DNA of 64,000 nucleotides from Alloalcanivorax dieselolei B5 (GTDB taxonomy: Bacteria > Pseudomonadota > Gammaproteobacteria > Pseudomonadales > Alcanivoracaceae): positions 2,480,001 to 2,544,000 of the forward strand of contig NC_018691.1 in assembly GCF_000300005.1 (NCBI RefSeq), read 5' to 3'. Each line of letters opens with the position of its first letter. Within the stretch, counting starts at the first letter, position 1. The notes under the pieces are model-generated. The model ran no database searches. It had not been told where the DNA came from and saw nothing but the letters and a program-made list of their open reading frames with translations. Below, one piece after another: positions 48,373 to 58,321 of this stretch. Made by a program: the position numbers and the translations under genes.

Positions 48373-49981
48373 ATGAACAAAAACGGAGCGATATCTGTTC
48401 TCGCCATTGCCGGCATGCTACTGAGCGGGTGCGGTGGGAGCTCGTCTTCGGACTTTGCCTTTATGGACCAGTGTGAGGCACTGGTGGGGCTCCCGGTGGA
48501 GGGGGGCAGCGTAACCAGCGCCACCTACACCCGCGCGAACGATGGTGACCCGTCCAGCTCCCTGTGGCCGGACCATTGCCTGGTCCGCGGGGCCATGAAC
48601 GAACGAACCGGGATCGACGGCAAACCCTACGCGTTGCGGTTCGAGGTACGCCTGCCGGAGGAGTGGAATGACCGCCTGTATTATCAAGGCGGCAGCGGGG
48701 TGGACGGCACCCTGTTCACCGCGGTAGGGCGGTACGCCGGCGGCGGCAATACCCGCAACGCCCTGATCGATGGTTTCTCCGTGGTAACCACGGACTCTGG
48801 CCATCAGGCGGAAACGGGCGCGCCGAACGGTTCCTTCCTGTTCGGCGCCGACCCCCAGGCACGCGATGAATACGGCGACATGCAGATTCCCAAGGTCACT
48901 GCCGCCGCGCGCACGGTGATCATGAGTCTGTACGGCAGCCCGGATCAGTATTCCTACTTCGTGGGCTGCTCCAACGGCGGGCGCCAGGCAATGATCGCCG
49001 CACAGCGGTATCCCGACCTGTTCGACGGGATCATCGCCTCCGCGCCGGGCTTCCGCCTGTCTCAGGCTTCGATCCAGGCGCTCTATCAAGCCCAGCTCAC
49101 CGCCGAAGTGGCGCCAATGGGGCCGGAAGGGCACCCGGATCTTTCCCAGGGCCTGACCGCCGCGGAGCGCACCCTGGTGCGCGACCGTATCCTTGACAGC
49201 TGTGACGGCCTCGACGGCCTGGAGGATGGTATCGTCCATCGGCTTTCCGCCTGTGAGCTGAAACCCTCCGACTGGGTATGCGGGGTGGGGGAAAGCGATA
49301 ACTGCCTGTCCGCGGAAAAAGCCGGGTATGTGGACGCCATGTTCGCCGGTGCTTACACCGCCGATGGAGACCTTATCTACTCAGCCTGGCCCTTCGATCC
49401 AGGCATGGTGGCACAGTTCGCCAATCCCTTTCTCGGCATCTTCGCCGGCGAGGCGTCGCACATCTACACCACGCCGCCGACCATCACCGAGGACCTCACC
49501 GGTTACGCACTGAACGCGGACATCGACGAGGAATACCGGAAATTGTTTGCCACCAACGCCACCTTCCAGCGTGCCGGCGTGGATTTTACCAATGGCGAAT
49601 CCCCCAACCTGGACGCTTTCCGTGCCAACGGCGGCAAACTGATTATGCTCAATGGCAGCGCTGACCTGGCCGCTGGACATGGCCGCCTACTATGAGGACG
49701 TGGAGCAGCGTTACGGCGCCGCCACCGAAGACTTCGTCCGCGCCTACGTGGTGCCGGGTATGGCGCATTGCGCCGGAGGCCTGGCCACCGATCGGTTTGA
49801 TTCGTTCGGCGAACTTCAACGGTGGACGGAGCAGGGGATTCAGGCCGACGAAATCGTCGGTACCGCCGGCGACGACACCCCTTGGCCTGGACGGACCCGA
49901 CCGCTTTGTCCTTATCCCACTGAAGCCGTCTACGACGGCGTCGGTGATCCGGAGGTGGCAAGTAGTTTCACTTGCCAATAG
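48373..49981 (+). pseudogene. Tannase/feruloyl-esterase-family lipoprotein gene with a frameshift
   Basis: Frame one (48373-49695) gives a lipoprotein (signal with LLSG-C20) of the tannase family: MLNERTGxxGK-type lid start, GGSGVDG, nucleophile GCSNGGRQ, and the acid region NGSAD. It stops at TGA 49693 just after. The missing C-terminus continues in the +1 frame (LDMAAYYEDVEQRYG ... GMAHCAGG with the catalytic His, to TAG 49979). Compared with the family pattern between the Asp and the YY, three residues are missing, which fits an 8-bp deletion between GCCG repeats near 49673. As read, the triad is split, so the product is probably inactive unless this is a sequencing error. Preceded by a nic-like operator; substrate unknown. 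Confidence 0.8.
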
Positions 49982-50167
49982 AACGCTGGCGGCCCATCCG
50001 GGAGGTTTGGCCGCCACCGGTGGGCAGACTGATGTAATTTCCATCGATCACCAGAAGAGCCGGTGTTACCGAGCCCGGCTCTTGGGATACTGAATTAGGT
50101 GTAATGTATATTATGTTAAATAGAGTATTTACTGAGGAAACAATCCTCCTGCCTTAACAGGCCCCAA
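49982..50167. other. Gene-free gap with one hairpin
   Basis: Between two convergent genes. Contains a 9-bp hairpin (AAGAGCCGG / CCGGCTCTT, 50055-50083) without a U-run, then an AT-rich stretch with a small GAGGA / TCCTC hairpin. No gene seen. Confidence 0.5.
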
Positions 50168-50851
50168 TCACAACAGGGACGCCACCCGCTTGGCCGTTGC
50201 CTTGACGGACTGAGGGTTCTGACCGCTAACCAGGTGGCCATCGGTCACCACATTCGAGGTGAATGGCAGCAGCGCCTTTTCATACAAGGCTCCCCTGTCC
50301 TTCATCTCCTGCTCGGCGTTGTAGGGCATCTTCTTGGCTACCCCCGCCAGGACTTCTTCTGTCCAGGAGAAGCCGGTGATCTTACGGCCGGCAACCAGCA
50401 AGGAGCCGTCCGAAAGCCGGGTATTCAACAGGCCGCAGTAGCCGTGACACACTGCCCCCACAACCCCTCCCCGCTCGAAAATCTCCCGGGTGATCCGCTG
50501 CAAGCCGGATGCGCCAGGATAATCCCACATTACGGCATGGCCGCCAGTGAAGTAGATAGCGTCATAGTCCGCGGAATCGATCTGGTCCGGACTGGCGGTG
50601 TTCGCCAATAACGCCATTCGGCTCTCATCCGCCAGCCAGGCTTTCGCCGTGGCATCGATGTTGGGCCATTTCAGGGAACGGGGCTCCAGGGGCGACTGAC
50701 CGCCTTCCGGGCTGACGATGCGCTGCTGGTGACCGGCCTTCTCGAACTCGAGGTAAGCATGAGTCAGTTCCGAAAGCCACAGCCCGGTCGGATCCGCCGG
50801 ATCGGCATAATGGGCAACGTTGCTGACGACATGCAGTATCCGCTTGCTCAT
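50168..50851 (-). CDS. DJ-1/PfpI-family protein (Hsp31-like)
   Basis: 227 aa, glutamine-amidotransferase-like fold: SPEGGQSPLEP, DYDAIYFTGGHAVMWDY, and nucleophile Cys in GAVCHGYCGLL with the His after it. Length and the GGHAVMWD segment fit the Hsp31/glyoxalase-III-like branch; catalytic role (chaperone, glyoxalase or deglycase) not decidable. Ribosome site GAGGAGG. Last of four minus-strand genes after the LysR. Confidence 0.85.
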   Translation of the reverse strand: MSKRILHVVSNVAHYADPADPTGLWLSELTHAYLEFEKAGHQQRIVSPEGGQSPLEPRSLKWPNIDATAKAWLADESRMALLANTASPDQIDSADYDAIYFTGGHAVMWDYPGASGLQRITREIFERGGVVGAVCHGYCGLLNTRLSDGSLLVAGRKITGFSWTEEVLAGVAKKMPYNAEQEMKDRGALYEKALLPFTSNVVTDGHLVSGQNPQSVKATAKRVASLL

Positions 50852-50925
50852 GATGAAGCCTCCTCATGGAAAGGGACTCTGCTCTTTGCAAGGCATACAC
50901 CGCAGCGAGCGAAGGAGCAAGCGCA

Positions 50926-51567
50926 TCAATCACCGCGGCGATTTTCGCTCTGGCATTCATCGGTAGCAGCGTACGACAGCGCGTCCTCCAAACGATCATT
51001 ACCCCAGAACATGGCGTCACCAATCAGGAAAGTCGGGGCGCCAAACAGACCCCGATCCAGGGCTTCCCGGGTCTGCTCTTTCAGGCGCTGTTTGTTGTGG
51101 TCGGACTGGGCGGCCGTTAACAGCGACTCCGCCGGCAAGCCCATGTCCGCGAGGATGCCCCCCACCTCCTCCTCGCTGTTGATGTCCCGGTCGCGCTGAA
51201 AGTTATGCCGCATCACCTGGCGGTTGAACTCCGCGATCCATGGCATATCCGCCCCCAGCAGCGCCACCCGGGACGACAGCAAGCCGTTACGGGGAAATGT
51301 CGACGGCCGGGTCCACGGCAGCCGGTATTTTTCACATTGGCGAATCATGTCCTGCCACACGTAACGCAGCTTTTCCTGTTGCGCCAGGAACGGCGATCCC
51401 TGCCAGCCCAGTGCCTTGAAAACGGGGCCGAGCAGGAACGGCTTCCAGACAATGGCGACGCCGTGGCGATCCGCCTCCTCTTCCACCCGCATGACGCTCA
51501 GGTAGCTGTAGTTGCTGCCAAAGTCGTACCAGAACTCCATGGCTGGAGCGGCATGTTTCGAGACCAT
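50926..51567 (-). CDS. 2-hydroxychromene-2-carboxylate isomerase/DsbA-family oxidoreductase
   Basis: 213-aa thioredoxin-fold protein of the kappa-GST/HCCA isomerase family. It contains EFWYDFGSNYSYLSVMRVEEEADRHG (the catalytic Ser/Tyr region), WKPFLLGPVFKALGW, FPRNGLLSSRVAL and GLFGAPTFLIGDAMFWGNDRLED. In naphthalene degraders such enzymes use glutathione to isomerise hydroxychromene carboxylate; no other naphthalene genes are here, so the substrate may differ. Ribosome site GGAGG before the ATG. Confidence 0.85.
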   Translation of the reverse strand: MVSKHAAPAMEFWYDFGSNYSYLSVMRVEEEADRHGVAIVWKPFLLGPVFKALGWQGSPFLAQQEKLRYVWQDMIRQCEKYRLPWTRPSTFPRNGLLSSRVALLGADMPWIAEFNRQVMRHNFQRDRDINSEEEVGGILADMGLPAESLLTAAQSDHNKQRLKEQTREALDRGLFGAPTFLIGDAMFWGNDRLEDALSYAATDECQSENRRGD

Positions 51568-51590
51568 GGGATTTCCTCCTTCGGGAGCCG

Positions 51591-52457
51591 TCAGTGATGA
51601 ATCAGCAGTACGCGAAGTTCGATACTATGACGTGGAGCCACATCGGCGGGCAGCGCCAGCGGATCAAAGGCGCCATGCGGCGTAAACCGCGCGGTACCGC
51701 TCAATTGGGTGTCGTACTGCTTGAAAATCAGCACCTCGTCCGGCGTCATCGCCGGGTAGTAATACCAGCGCTGGCGGGCGGTGTAGCGAGCCAGATAGAT
51801 CTCGCCAGTGCGCTCTCGGTAGCGCACCTCCGCCGGGTTCAGATCCAATACCGAAAGGGTCGAGGCATCGCACAGTGCCAGCGGCGCATCCAGCACCGGG
51901 CCGCGTAACGGCCGCCACAGATTGACAATGGCATAACGGCTGTGCGGTGACATACGCTCCCCCTGGCGAGCCAGCACCGCGGCCACCCTGGCCCGTCCGG
52001 AGGCCTCGCTGTAATCGTTGTGCAGCCGCCCCACCGCCCCCGGGCGACGGCCATCACCCTGCCGCCCAAACCCGGCGGTGATCTGGCCGGGCTCACGGCG
52101 GCGGGCCTGATGATCGAACACCAGCGCGCGGTCGGCGCCGGTGGCGCGCCGGGCCATCTCCGCCATCGGCGGATAGTAGGTTGCGGCAATCCAGTCGCCG
52201 TCGTCCACCTGGTTCGGCACCGCTGTGTCCGTTCGCAATAACCGGAATCCCTGTCTGTCCAGCTCCGGTTCGAAGTCCGCGCGACGCGCATCCAGAATGG
52301 TCATGGCCCGGATTTCATATTGGCCTGAATCCTGGGGGGAGCCGTCCTCGGGCTGATACATGTAGTGGCGGGGGCGTTCGGCGCCGGGCACATGAAAACT
52401 GAGATGGGCCCGCATGGCCGCCTCATGACGAGCAAAAGACGATGAGAGATGATTCAT
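51591..52457 (-). CDS. CmcJ/NvfI-family oxidoreductase
   Basis: 288 aa. Pattern of the CmcJ/NvfI/AsaB family (Fe/2-oxoglutarate-related enzymes of secondary metabolism): VGRLHNDYSEASG (HxD), YAIVNLWRPLRGPVLDAPLALCDAST, RQRWYYYPAMTPDEVLIFKQYDTQ, FTPHGAFDP (distal His) and RHSIELRVLLIHH (Arg). Likely an oxygenase acting on an aromatic or activated acid, but unassigned. The ATG with GGAGG at 8 bp is preferred to one 15 bp earlier. 23 bp before the isomerase gene. Confidence 0.78.
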   Translation of the reverse strand: MNHLSSSFARHEAAMRAHLSFHVPGAERPRHYMYQPEDGSPQDSGQYEIRAMTILDARRADFEPELDRQGFRLLRTDTAVPNQVDDGDWIAATYYPPMAEMARRATGADRALVFDHQARRREPGQITAGFGRQGDGRRPGAVGRLHNDYSEASGRARVAAVLARQGERMSPHSRYAIVNLWRPLRGPVLDAPLALCDASTLSVLDLNPAEVRYRERTGEIYLARYTARQRWYYYPAMTPDEVLIFKQYDTQLSGTARFTPHGAFDPLALPADVAPRHSIELRVLLIHH

Positions 52458-52544
52458 ACGCTGCGCCTCCATCTGGGTGAGAATCCATTGAAGGCTTCGG
52501 AGAAGCGCCGCTCAAACGATCATTTTGCAGCAATGATATGCTTT

Positions 52545-53468
52545 TTACTCATGGCTGGATGCCGCCTGGGACACCAGCCATTCCGCCAGCGTCCGCACCG
52601 AGGCGGATGGCGACGGCGACGCCAGGATCAGCCAGTGGGCGTACTTTTTGGATGAAGGGGCGGGCCGCGCTCCCTCCCCCAGATCAAAGACCTGCAAGCG
52701 CCCTTCCCTGATCAAATCCGCCACCAGCGCCCGTCGCCCCAGCGCCAGCCCCTGACCGTTCACCGTCGCCTGAATCAATTGGTCGTACTGGTTGAAACGT
52801 ACCAACCGCGCCGGGCGCAAATGGTTCAGTCCGGCGCTGCCGAGATGGGATGACCATTGCAACCAGGGGTGGTCAGGATCGTCGAATTCCAATAGCACCT
52901 GACGAGCGAACACTTCCGGCCGATTCAGCGCGACATCCCGCCAGTCCGGATGCCCGACCACGATGATTTCATCGCCGAACAGCTTGATCGCGCCCTCCGG
53001 AGCCGCGGAGCGTGCACAGTAACGAATCGCCAGATCAACGCCCTCGGTGTCCAGATCCACGACTCTGTTGTTGGCGGCCACACGCACATCCACCTCCGGA
53101 TGGCGCGTGATGAAATCGCCGAGCCGCGGCAGCAACCACAGTCCCACCACCCCCATGCTGGCGGTAATAGTGACCGGCTTGCGTTGTTCGCCACCACCAA
53201 GCGTTTCCACCAGTTCCTGCAGTTCCCGCATCATCGGGTCCACCGATTGGAACAGCCGCCGGCCTTCCTCGGTCAGTCTGACGCCACGGTATTCCCGGAC
53301 CAGCAATTTGCAACCCAGGCGGGCTTCCAGCGTCTGGATCTGGCGACTGACCGCGGATTGGGTAAGGTGCAGATCCTCCGCGGCCACGGTGATACTCATC
53401 CTACGGGCCACGGCGACGAAGCCGCGCAGCGCATCCATCGGCGGCAGGCGATAAAGGGGGGCAGTCAT
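52545..53468 (-). CDS. LysR-family regulator (GcvA-like)
   Basis: 307 aa: N-terminal wHTH (FVAVARRMSITVAAEDLHLTQSAVSRQIQTLEARLG) and an effector domain with GVVGLWLLPRLGDFITRHPEVDVRV and NGQGLALGRRALV. Codirectional with the CmcJ-like gene 87 bp downstream, which it may control; not divergent, so the target is unclear. Confidence 0.88.
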   Translation of the reverse strand: MTAPLYRLPPMDALRGFVAVARRMSITVAAEDLHLTQSAVSRQIQTLEARLGCKLLVREYRGVRLTEEGRRLFQSVDPMMRELQELVETLGGGEQRKPVTITASMGVVGLWLLPRLGDFITRHPEVDVRVAANNRVVDLDTEGVDLAIRYCARSAAPEGAIKLFGDEIIVVGHPDWRDVALNRPEVFARQVLLEFDDPDHPWLQWSSHLGSAGLNHLRPARLVRFNQYDQLIQATVNGQGLALGRRALVADLIREGRLQVFDLGEGARPAPSSKKYAHWLILASPSPSASVRTLAEWLVSQAASSHE

Positions 53469-53543
53469 TCCTGGCTCTCATGGAAAAACATCCGCCAAGA
53501 CTGCGCCTGTTGTTCCGCTTTTGTCGAGTCTATGTCAGGAATG

Positions 53544-54440
53544 CTAAGTCGGGAGTGGCGGCAGGCGACAGTGGCTCACCGCGAAATCGATGAAATGACG
53601 CAGCGCCGGCAGGGCCCGGCCGCTGGCCCGATAGAACAAGGCCACATCAATCGGTGGTTGTTCCCACTCGGACCGCAGCCGGCACAAGTGTCCGGCCTCG
53701 ATTGCTTCCAGCACCATATAGTGATGCAACCAGGCCAGGCCAAGCCCCTGTTTCACGGCTTCGATCATTGCCTCGGTGTCGTTGAGCCGCAGCGCCGGCC
53801 GCATAACCACTTGGCGACTACCCCACAGCCAGACACGATCCGGCGGATGCCGCATGGCATGGGTAATGAGCCGGTGTTCCGCCAATTGCTCCGGTGTTTC
53901 AGGCATGCCGTGACGCTCTATGTAGTCCGGCGAGGCGCAAAGCCAATAGGCGGTCTTGCCAAGACTTCGCCGTACCATGCCGTTGCTGCCCGCCATCGAC
54001 ATGGCGAAGATCAGATCGACGTTTTCCTGCTCCAGATCCGGGAAGCGCTCGGCCAGCTCCAATTCCAGATCAATTGCCGGGTAGCGGCGCACGAATTCGT
54101 CCAGGTGTGGTACCAAAAACGTCTTCGTCAGCCAACGGGCGGCCACCACTCTCAAGGTTCCGGACGGTTCGCCTTTGATTTGCGAGAGGCAATTTCTTTC
54201 CCCATCGTCGAGCAGCCGTAACGTGGCCACGGCGTGCTCCTGAAAGATTCTGCCGGCCGGAGTCAGGACCATGCGGCGGGTGGTTCTCTCAAGCAGGACG
54301 ACCTCAAGGGACTGCTCCAAAGCGGACAACTGTTTGCTGACCGCCGGCGCGGACAATCCGAGCGCACGGGCGGCCGCGGCAATACTGCCGTTGTCGCACA
54401 CGCTCAGGAAGGTGCTCATGTGGTCCAGTCTGGCCTTCAT
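53544..54440 (-). CDS. LysR-family regulator
   Basis: 298 aa, wHTH MSTFLSVCDNGSIAAAARALGLSAPAVSKQLSALEQSL, effector domain of the CrgA/DmlR-like type (HLDEFVRRYPAIDLELELAERFPDLEQENVDLIF). Divergent from the exporter gene over a 98-bp gap, the classical LysR arrangement, so it probably regulates that gene. Confidence 0.9.
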   Translation of the reverse strand: MKARLDHMSTFLSVCDNGSIAAAARALGLSAPAVSKQLSALEQSLEVVLLERTTRRMVLTPAGRIFQEHAVATLRLLDDGERNCLSQIKGEPSGTLRVVAARWLTKTFLVPHLDEFVRRYPAIDLELELAERFPDLEQENVDLIFAMSMAGSNGMVRRSLGKTAYWLCASPDYIERHGMPETPEQLAEHRLITHAMRHPPDRVWLWGSRQVVMRPALRLNDTEAMIEAVKQGLGLAWLHHYMVLEAIEAGHLCRLRSEWEQPPIDVALFYRASGRALPALRHFIDFAVSHCRLPPLPT

Positions 54441-54538
54441 TAATTCGTAACTTCTGATTAAGAAAGAATTCCATTAAAGCACATTCCATCAACACCGCGT
54501 GCCTCCTAATCTTGCCCGCCAAGCTGAACGGAGGCCCC

Positions 54539-55726
54539 ATGTCCCCTGCCCGATTTCCCCCACCCTCGGTGATTCTGCTCGCCGCTCTTGTGACACTGCC
54601 GCAGATCGGCGAAACCATCTACACCCCCGCGCTGGCGGATCTGGCTGCTGGACTTGCCATCAGCGAAAGTCAGGCGCAGACCTCCCTAAGCGTCTTCTTT
54701 CTCGGTTTCGCACTTGGTGTTCTGGTGTGGGGTCGGTTCAGTGACCGCTGGGGACGCCGCCCCGCCCTGCTTGCTGCTCTTGCGGTCTACGCGGCGGGCA
54801 GCCTGCTGTGTGTTAGTGCCGACGGACTGACTGTGCTGCGCATGGGACGAGCAGTGCAAGCGTTCGGGGCAGCCGCCTGTTCGGTGGTGGTCCAGGCGGT
54901 ATGCAGAGAGGCGTTCGAGGGCGATAAGCGGGTGCGGGTATTCGCCACGATCGGCATGCTGATTCCGCTGTCCACCGCAATAGGCCCTTTGCTGGGCGGC
55001 ATGGTGACCACTTTGTGGGGCTGGCGGGCCACACTGACACTGCTGCTACTGATGGGGTTGGTCCTGTGGCTGGCGGTCTGGCGTGCCTTGCCGGAGACCG
55101 GCGGCGGACCGACGCCGGCGCTGCTGCCTGTTGTCCGGCGCATGCTGGGTGATCGCTTTATTGCCGGCATGGTGGCGGTTATCGGAATCGCCAACGGCGT
55201 GCTGTTCAGTTACCACGGGGAAGCCCCGTTTTTGTTGATTCAAAGCGGGGGGCTGACGCCCGCGGAGTACGGTCTGACCGGACTCTGGGTAGTGAATGGC
55301 AGCGTGGTCGGCGCCATGGTCCTACGATATTTGGGTCGGAAAGGCTGGGGAAGCGACGCGCTCATCCGGCTGGGGCTGATCGCGATGTTGCTCGCTGCCG
55401 GCGGCCTGGCCGGTGTCGCCGGTCTGTCAACGCGGGACTTTGCCCTGGTCCCGTTCATCGCCTTCGCCGCCCTGCTGTTCACCGGTTTCACCCTGACCAC
55501 CACCGTCTGTCTGCACCGGGCACTGGAGCGGTACCATGATGCGCTCGGAACCGCCGGAGCCGTAATGGGGCTCGCCTATTACGCCGTGGTAGCCGCCGTT
55601 ACTCAAGGCATGGCGGCTTTGCACGATGGCCAGAGCATCACCTTTCCGTTGTACAGCATGGCACTGGTGTTGTTGGCCTTGCTGGCATACGTGGCGCTGT
55701 TGCGTCCGGGCTTGAAGGGCTCCTGA
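54539..55726 (+). CDS. Bcr/CflA-type major facilitator exporter
   Basis: 395 aa, twelve membrane helices. MFS motif A LVWGRFSDRWGRRPALL in the loop after helix 2, TIYTPALADLAAGLAISESQAQTSLSVFFLGFALG typical of Bcr/CflA proteins, and LRMGRAVQAFGAAACSVVVQAVCRE (motif C region). Drug or metabolite efflux, substrate unknown. GGAGG before the chosen ATG. Confidence 0.88.
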   Translation: MSPARFPPPSVILLAALVTLPQIGETIYTPALADLAAGLAISESQAQTSLSVFFLGFALGVLVWGRFSDRWGRRPALLAALAVYAAGSLLCVSADGLTVLRMGRAVQAFGAAACSVVVQAVCREAFEGDKRVRVFATIGMLIPLSTAIGPLLGGMVTTLWGWRATLTLLLLMGLVLWLAVWRALPETGGGPTPALLPVVRRMLGDRFIAGMVAVIGIANGVLFSYHGEAPFLLIQSGGLTPAEYGLTGLWVVNGSVVGAMVLRYLGRKGWGSDALIRLGLIAMLLAAGGLAGVAGLSTRDFALVPFIAFAALLFTGFTLTTTVCLHRALERYHDALGTAGAVMGLAYYAVVAAVTQGMAALHDGQSITFPLYSMALVLLALLAYVALLRPGLKGS

Positions 55727-55733
55727 GTGGCGC

Positions 55734-55984
55734 TCACGTCGGTGCCGACGAAACAATGTCCAGCACCCGCCAGCACCCCGGCGGCGGCACCACTTCCCGC
55801 TCCCGCAGCAGGCGGTGCATGGCAGGCAGGCTGTTGCGCAACCACGCCCGCAGGTGCCAGACAAAGCCGCGCTTCGGCAGCCACTCAGTGTGTATCGCCG
55901 TAATAAAGCATCGGTGTCGACGGCTGACCTCGCCGTATGGAACGGCTATGCTTAAGAACCCCCAATACCATCCTGCCGGAGCAA
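55734..55984 (-). other. Possible remnant of a minus-strand gene
   Basis: One minus frame in this 267-bp gap stays open and reads protein-like (Trp/Arg-rich: EWLPKRGFVWHLRAWLRN, LLREREVVPPPGCWRVLDIV, stop at 55734). It has no start codon before an upstream stop. It may be the C-terminal remnant of a lost gene; no family recognised. Confidence 0.25.
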
Positions 55985-55993
55985 GGAAGTATC

Positions 55994-56767
55994 GTGATCA
56001 TCCATCCTCTCAGCGATCTGCATAACGAGCTGTACCGTCGCGCCGAGCCACCGGTGGCAATTCCGGACATTCCCGAGACCGACGCCGATCTGATTGTTCT
56101 CGCTGGCGACATCGATACCGGTGACCGCGGCGTGCAATGGGCCGTGGAGCAATCCGAAAAGCATGACAAGCCGGTGCTGTATGTCCCGGGCAACCACGAA
56201 TATTACCGCCACGACATCCAGGATAATCTGGCCGCCATGCGCCAGCGCGCGGAAGGGACCCGGGTCCACGTGCTGGACCGGGATCAGGCGGTGATCGGCG
56301 GCATCCGTTTCCTCGGCTGCACCCTGTGGACCGATTACCTGGCCTACGACGGCGAAAACCGGGACGAACCGATGGCAATGGCCGCGGAACGCATGCCGGA
56401 CCACCAATTGATCACCATTGAAGGCGTGCCGTTTCTTCCGGAACACGCGCTCGCTCTACACCAGGCCGCCATTGAATGGCTGGACCGGCGCATCGCTGAA
56501 CCTTTTGACGGCCCCACCGTGGTGATCAGCCATCACGGCCCCGCCGGCGCCTGCTGCCATCCGGTCTTCTCCCCCGGACCGCTGGATGGCGCGTTCTTCT
56601 CCCGGCTGGAAGACCGTATCGGTCTGGTGGATCTGTGGATTCACGGCCATACCCATCTGTCCCTGGATCTGCCGGTAGGCGAAGGGCGTTTGATCTCCAA
56701 TCAGTCCGGCTATCGCGGTGAAACCTCCGGGTTTGACTGGAACAAGACGGTCAGTGTGCCAGCCTAG
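55994..56767 (+). CDS. Calcineurin-like metallophosphoesterase
   Basis: 257 aa. Metal ligands: LSDLHNEL (DxH), VLAGDIDTGDRG (GDxxDxG), VPGNHEYY (GNHE), VVISHHGPAG (H) and HGHTHLSLD (GHxH). Substrate unknown. GTG start with GGAAG upstream restores the usual N-terminus; an ATG 57 bp earlier would add an atypical extension. Confidence 0.85.
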   Translation: MIIHPLSDLHNELYRRAEPPVAIPDIPETDADLIVLAGDIDTGDRGVQWAVEQSEKHDKPVLYVPGNHEYYRHDIQDNLAAMRQRAEGTRVHVLDRDQAVIGGIRFLGCTLWTDYLAYDGENRDEPMAMAAERMPDHQLITIEGVPFLPEHALALHQAAIEWLDRRIAEPFDGPTVVISHHGPAGACCHPVFSPGPLDGAFFSRLEDRIGLVDLWIHGHTHLSLDLPVGEGRLISNQSGYRGETSGFDWNKTVSVPA

Positions 56768-56935
56768 AAGCGGAGTACTTACTTTAATTTTCCCCTTCAA
56801 CTCATTGATTTAAAAAGAAAGAAAAGATCAAAACCGCCCGACGTGTAAAGCGCTGGTACTCGGCAACGGTTTGCGTTTACATGGGAACAGGGCCGCGCCG
56901 GTCCGGCGGGCCTCGACCTCAATGGGAGGTGAACC

Positions 56936-58321
56936 ATGGCACACAAGCCGTTGTTCCTGATCCTGCTTCTGGCGCTGGCCGCGGCCGTGCTGATCGCCCT
57001 CCCCGTTTCCGCTCAATCTCCCTCCGCGCAACACTCCGCCCTTTCCGCGTCACCACCTGAAGTCCGCGTAATGGTCCTGGATGACGCTATCGGCCCGGCG
57101 GTCAGCGACTGGTTCGTGCGCGCGCTGGAGGACGCCAACGACGAGGCAGCGGCGTTGTTCGTGCTACAGCTGAACACACCTGGCGGGCTGGACCACTCCA
57201 TGCGCGCCATGATTCGCGCCATTCTCGACTCGCGAGTGCCGGTGGCCATCCACGTTGCCCCTTCCGGCAGCCGCGCCGCCAGTGCTGGCACCTACCTGCT
57301 CTACGCCGCCCATATCGCGGCCATGGCACCAGCCACCAACCTTGGCGCGGCGACCCCCGTGGAGTTGGGCGGCGGTGCTCCGGCCCGCAATCCCGCCGGC
57401 AGCGGTGACGAAGATCAGAACGCCGCGCCGGACAGCGCCACCGCCCTGCGCAACAAACAGGTCAACGACGCCGTGGCTTATATCCGTGGACTGGCGGAAC
57501 TGCGCGGGCGCAACGCCGACTGGGCCGAGCAGGCGGTACGCCAGGGCGCCAGCCTGCCCGCCGAGGAGGCGCTGGAACAGAACGTCATCGACCTGATCGC
57601 CGATGACCTGCCCGCTTTGTTATCGCAATTGGAAGGCCGTGAAATCGAGCTTCGCGGGCAGCAACACACGCTGACACTGAGCGGCCATCAGGTACGGAAC
57701 ATCGAGCAGGACTGGCGCACCGGCTTTCTGGCGATCATCACCAACCCCAGTGTTGCCTACCTGCTGTTACTGGTGGGCATCTACGGCCTAATCCTGGAGT
57801 TCTCCAGCCCTGGCGTCGGCGTGGCCGGCGTGCTCGGGGGCATCTGTCTGCTGGTGGCCGCCTACGCCTTGCATCTGTTGCCGGTGAGTTACGTCGGCCT
57901 GGCGTTGATTGTGCTGGGTATAGGGCTGATCGCCGCGGAAGCCCTGTCGCCCTCGTTCGGGGTACTGGGTATCGGTGGCGTAGCCGCTTTCGTGATCGGC
58001 TCGGTGATGCTGATGGATACCGAACTGCCCGCGTTTCAGATCGCGCTACCAGTGATTGCCGCCGTCGGCACCGGCTCCCTGCTCCTGGTCGGCGTCATTA
58101 TTCGTTTGATCTCCCGTTCCCGGCGGCAGGCTCTTGTCAGCGGCGCCGATACCCTGATCGGCCAACCGGCGGTGGCGATCCAGGATTTCGAACTTCTCGG
58201 CATGGTACGCATCAACGGGGAGTTGTGGCGTGCCCGCACCGTCGCCCCGGTGCACAAAGGCCAACGATTACAGGTCATCGGCCGGAATGGCCTGACCCTG
58301 AATGTGGAGGACGCATCATGA
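56936..58321 (+). CDS. NfeD-family membrane serine protease
   Basis: 461 aa. Signal peptide, ClpP-like protease domain with catalytic Ser in [14 protein letters not shown] and Lys in [18 protein letters not shown], then four membrane helices and a C-terminal OB-fold NfeD domain ([51 protein letters not shown]). Known to cleave stomatin C-termini; its stop overlaps the slipin start (ATGA), fitting a functional pair. Confidence 0.93.
   Translation: MAHKPLFLILLLALAAAVLIALPVSAQSPSAQHSALSASPPEVRVMVLDDAIGPAVSDWFVRALEDANDEAAALFVLQLNTPGGLDHSMRAMIRAILDSRVPVAIHVAPSGSRAASAGTYLLYAAHIAAMAPATNLGAATPVELGGGAPARNPAGSGDEDQNAAPDSATALRNKQVNDAVAYIRGLAELRGRNADWAEQAVRQGASLPAEEALEQNVIDLIADDLPALLSQLEGREIELRGQQHTLTLSGHQVRNIEQDWRTGFLAIITNPSVAYLLLLVGIYGLILEFSSPGVGVAGVLGGICLLVAAYALHLLPVSYVGLALIVLGIGLIAAEALSPSFGVLGIGGVAAFVIGSVMLMDTELPAFQIALPVIAAVGTGSLLLVGVIIRLISRSRRQALVSGADTLIGQPAVAIQDFELLGMVRINGELWRARTVAPVHKGQRLQVIGRNGLTLNVEDAS

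Noticed and set aside
49660-49695. Programmed frameshifting in the tannase-family gene
   Set aside because: No slippery heptamer or downstream structure; three residues are also missing, which points to a deletion.
48373-49981. Assigning the tannase-family gene a nicotinate-ester role
   Set aside because: Only location and a weak operator match support it; kept as speculation in the finding.
50055-50083. Strong terminator after the tannase-family gene
   Set aside because: Good 9-bp stem but no U-run on either strand; listed only as a hairpin in the gap.
50926-51567. A naphthalene degradation operon
   Set aside because: Only the isomerase-like gene fits; no ring-hydroxylating or extradiol dioxygenase for naphthalene is nearby.
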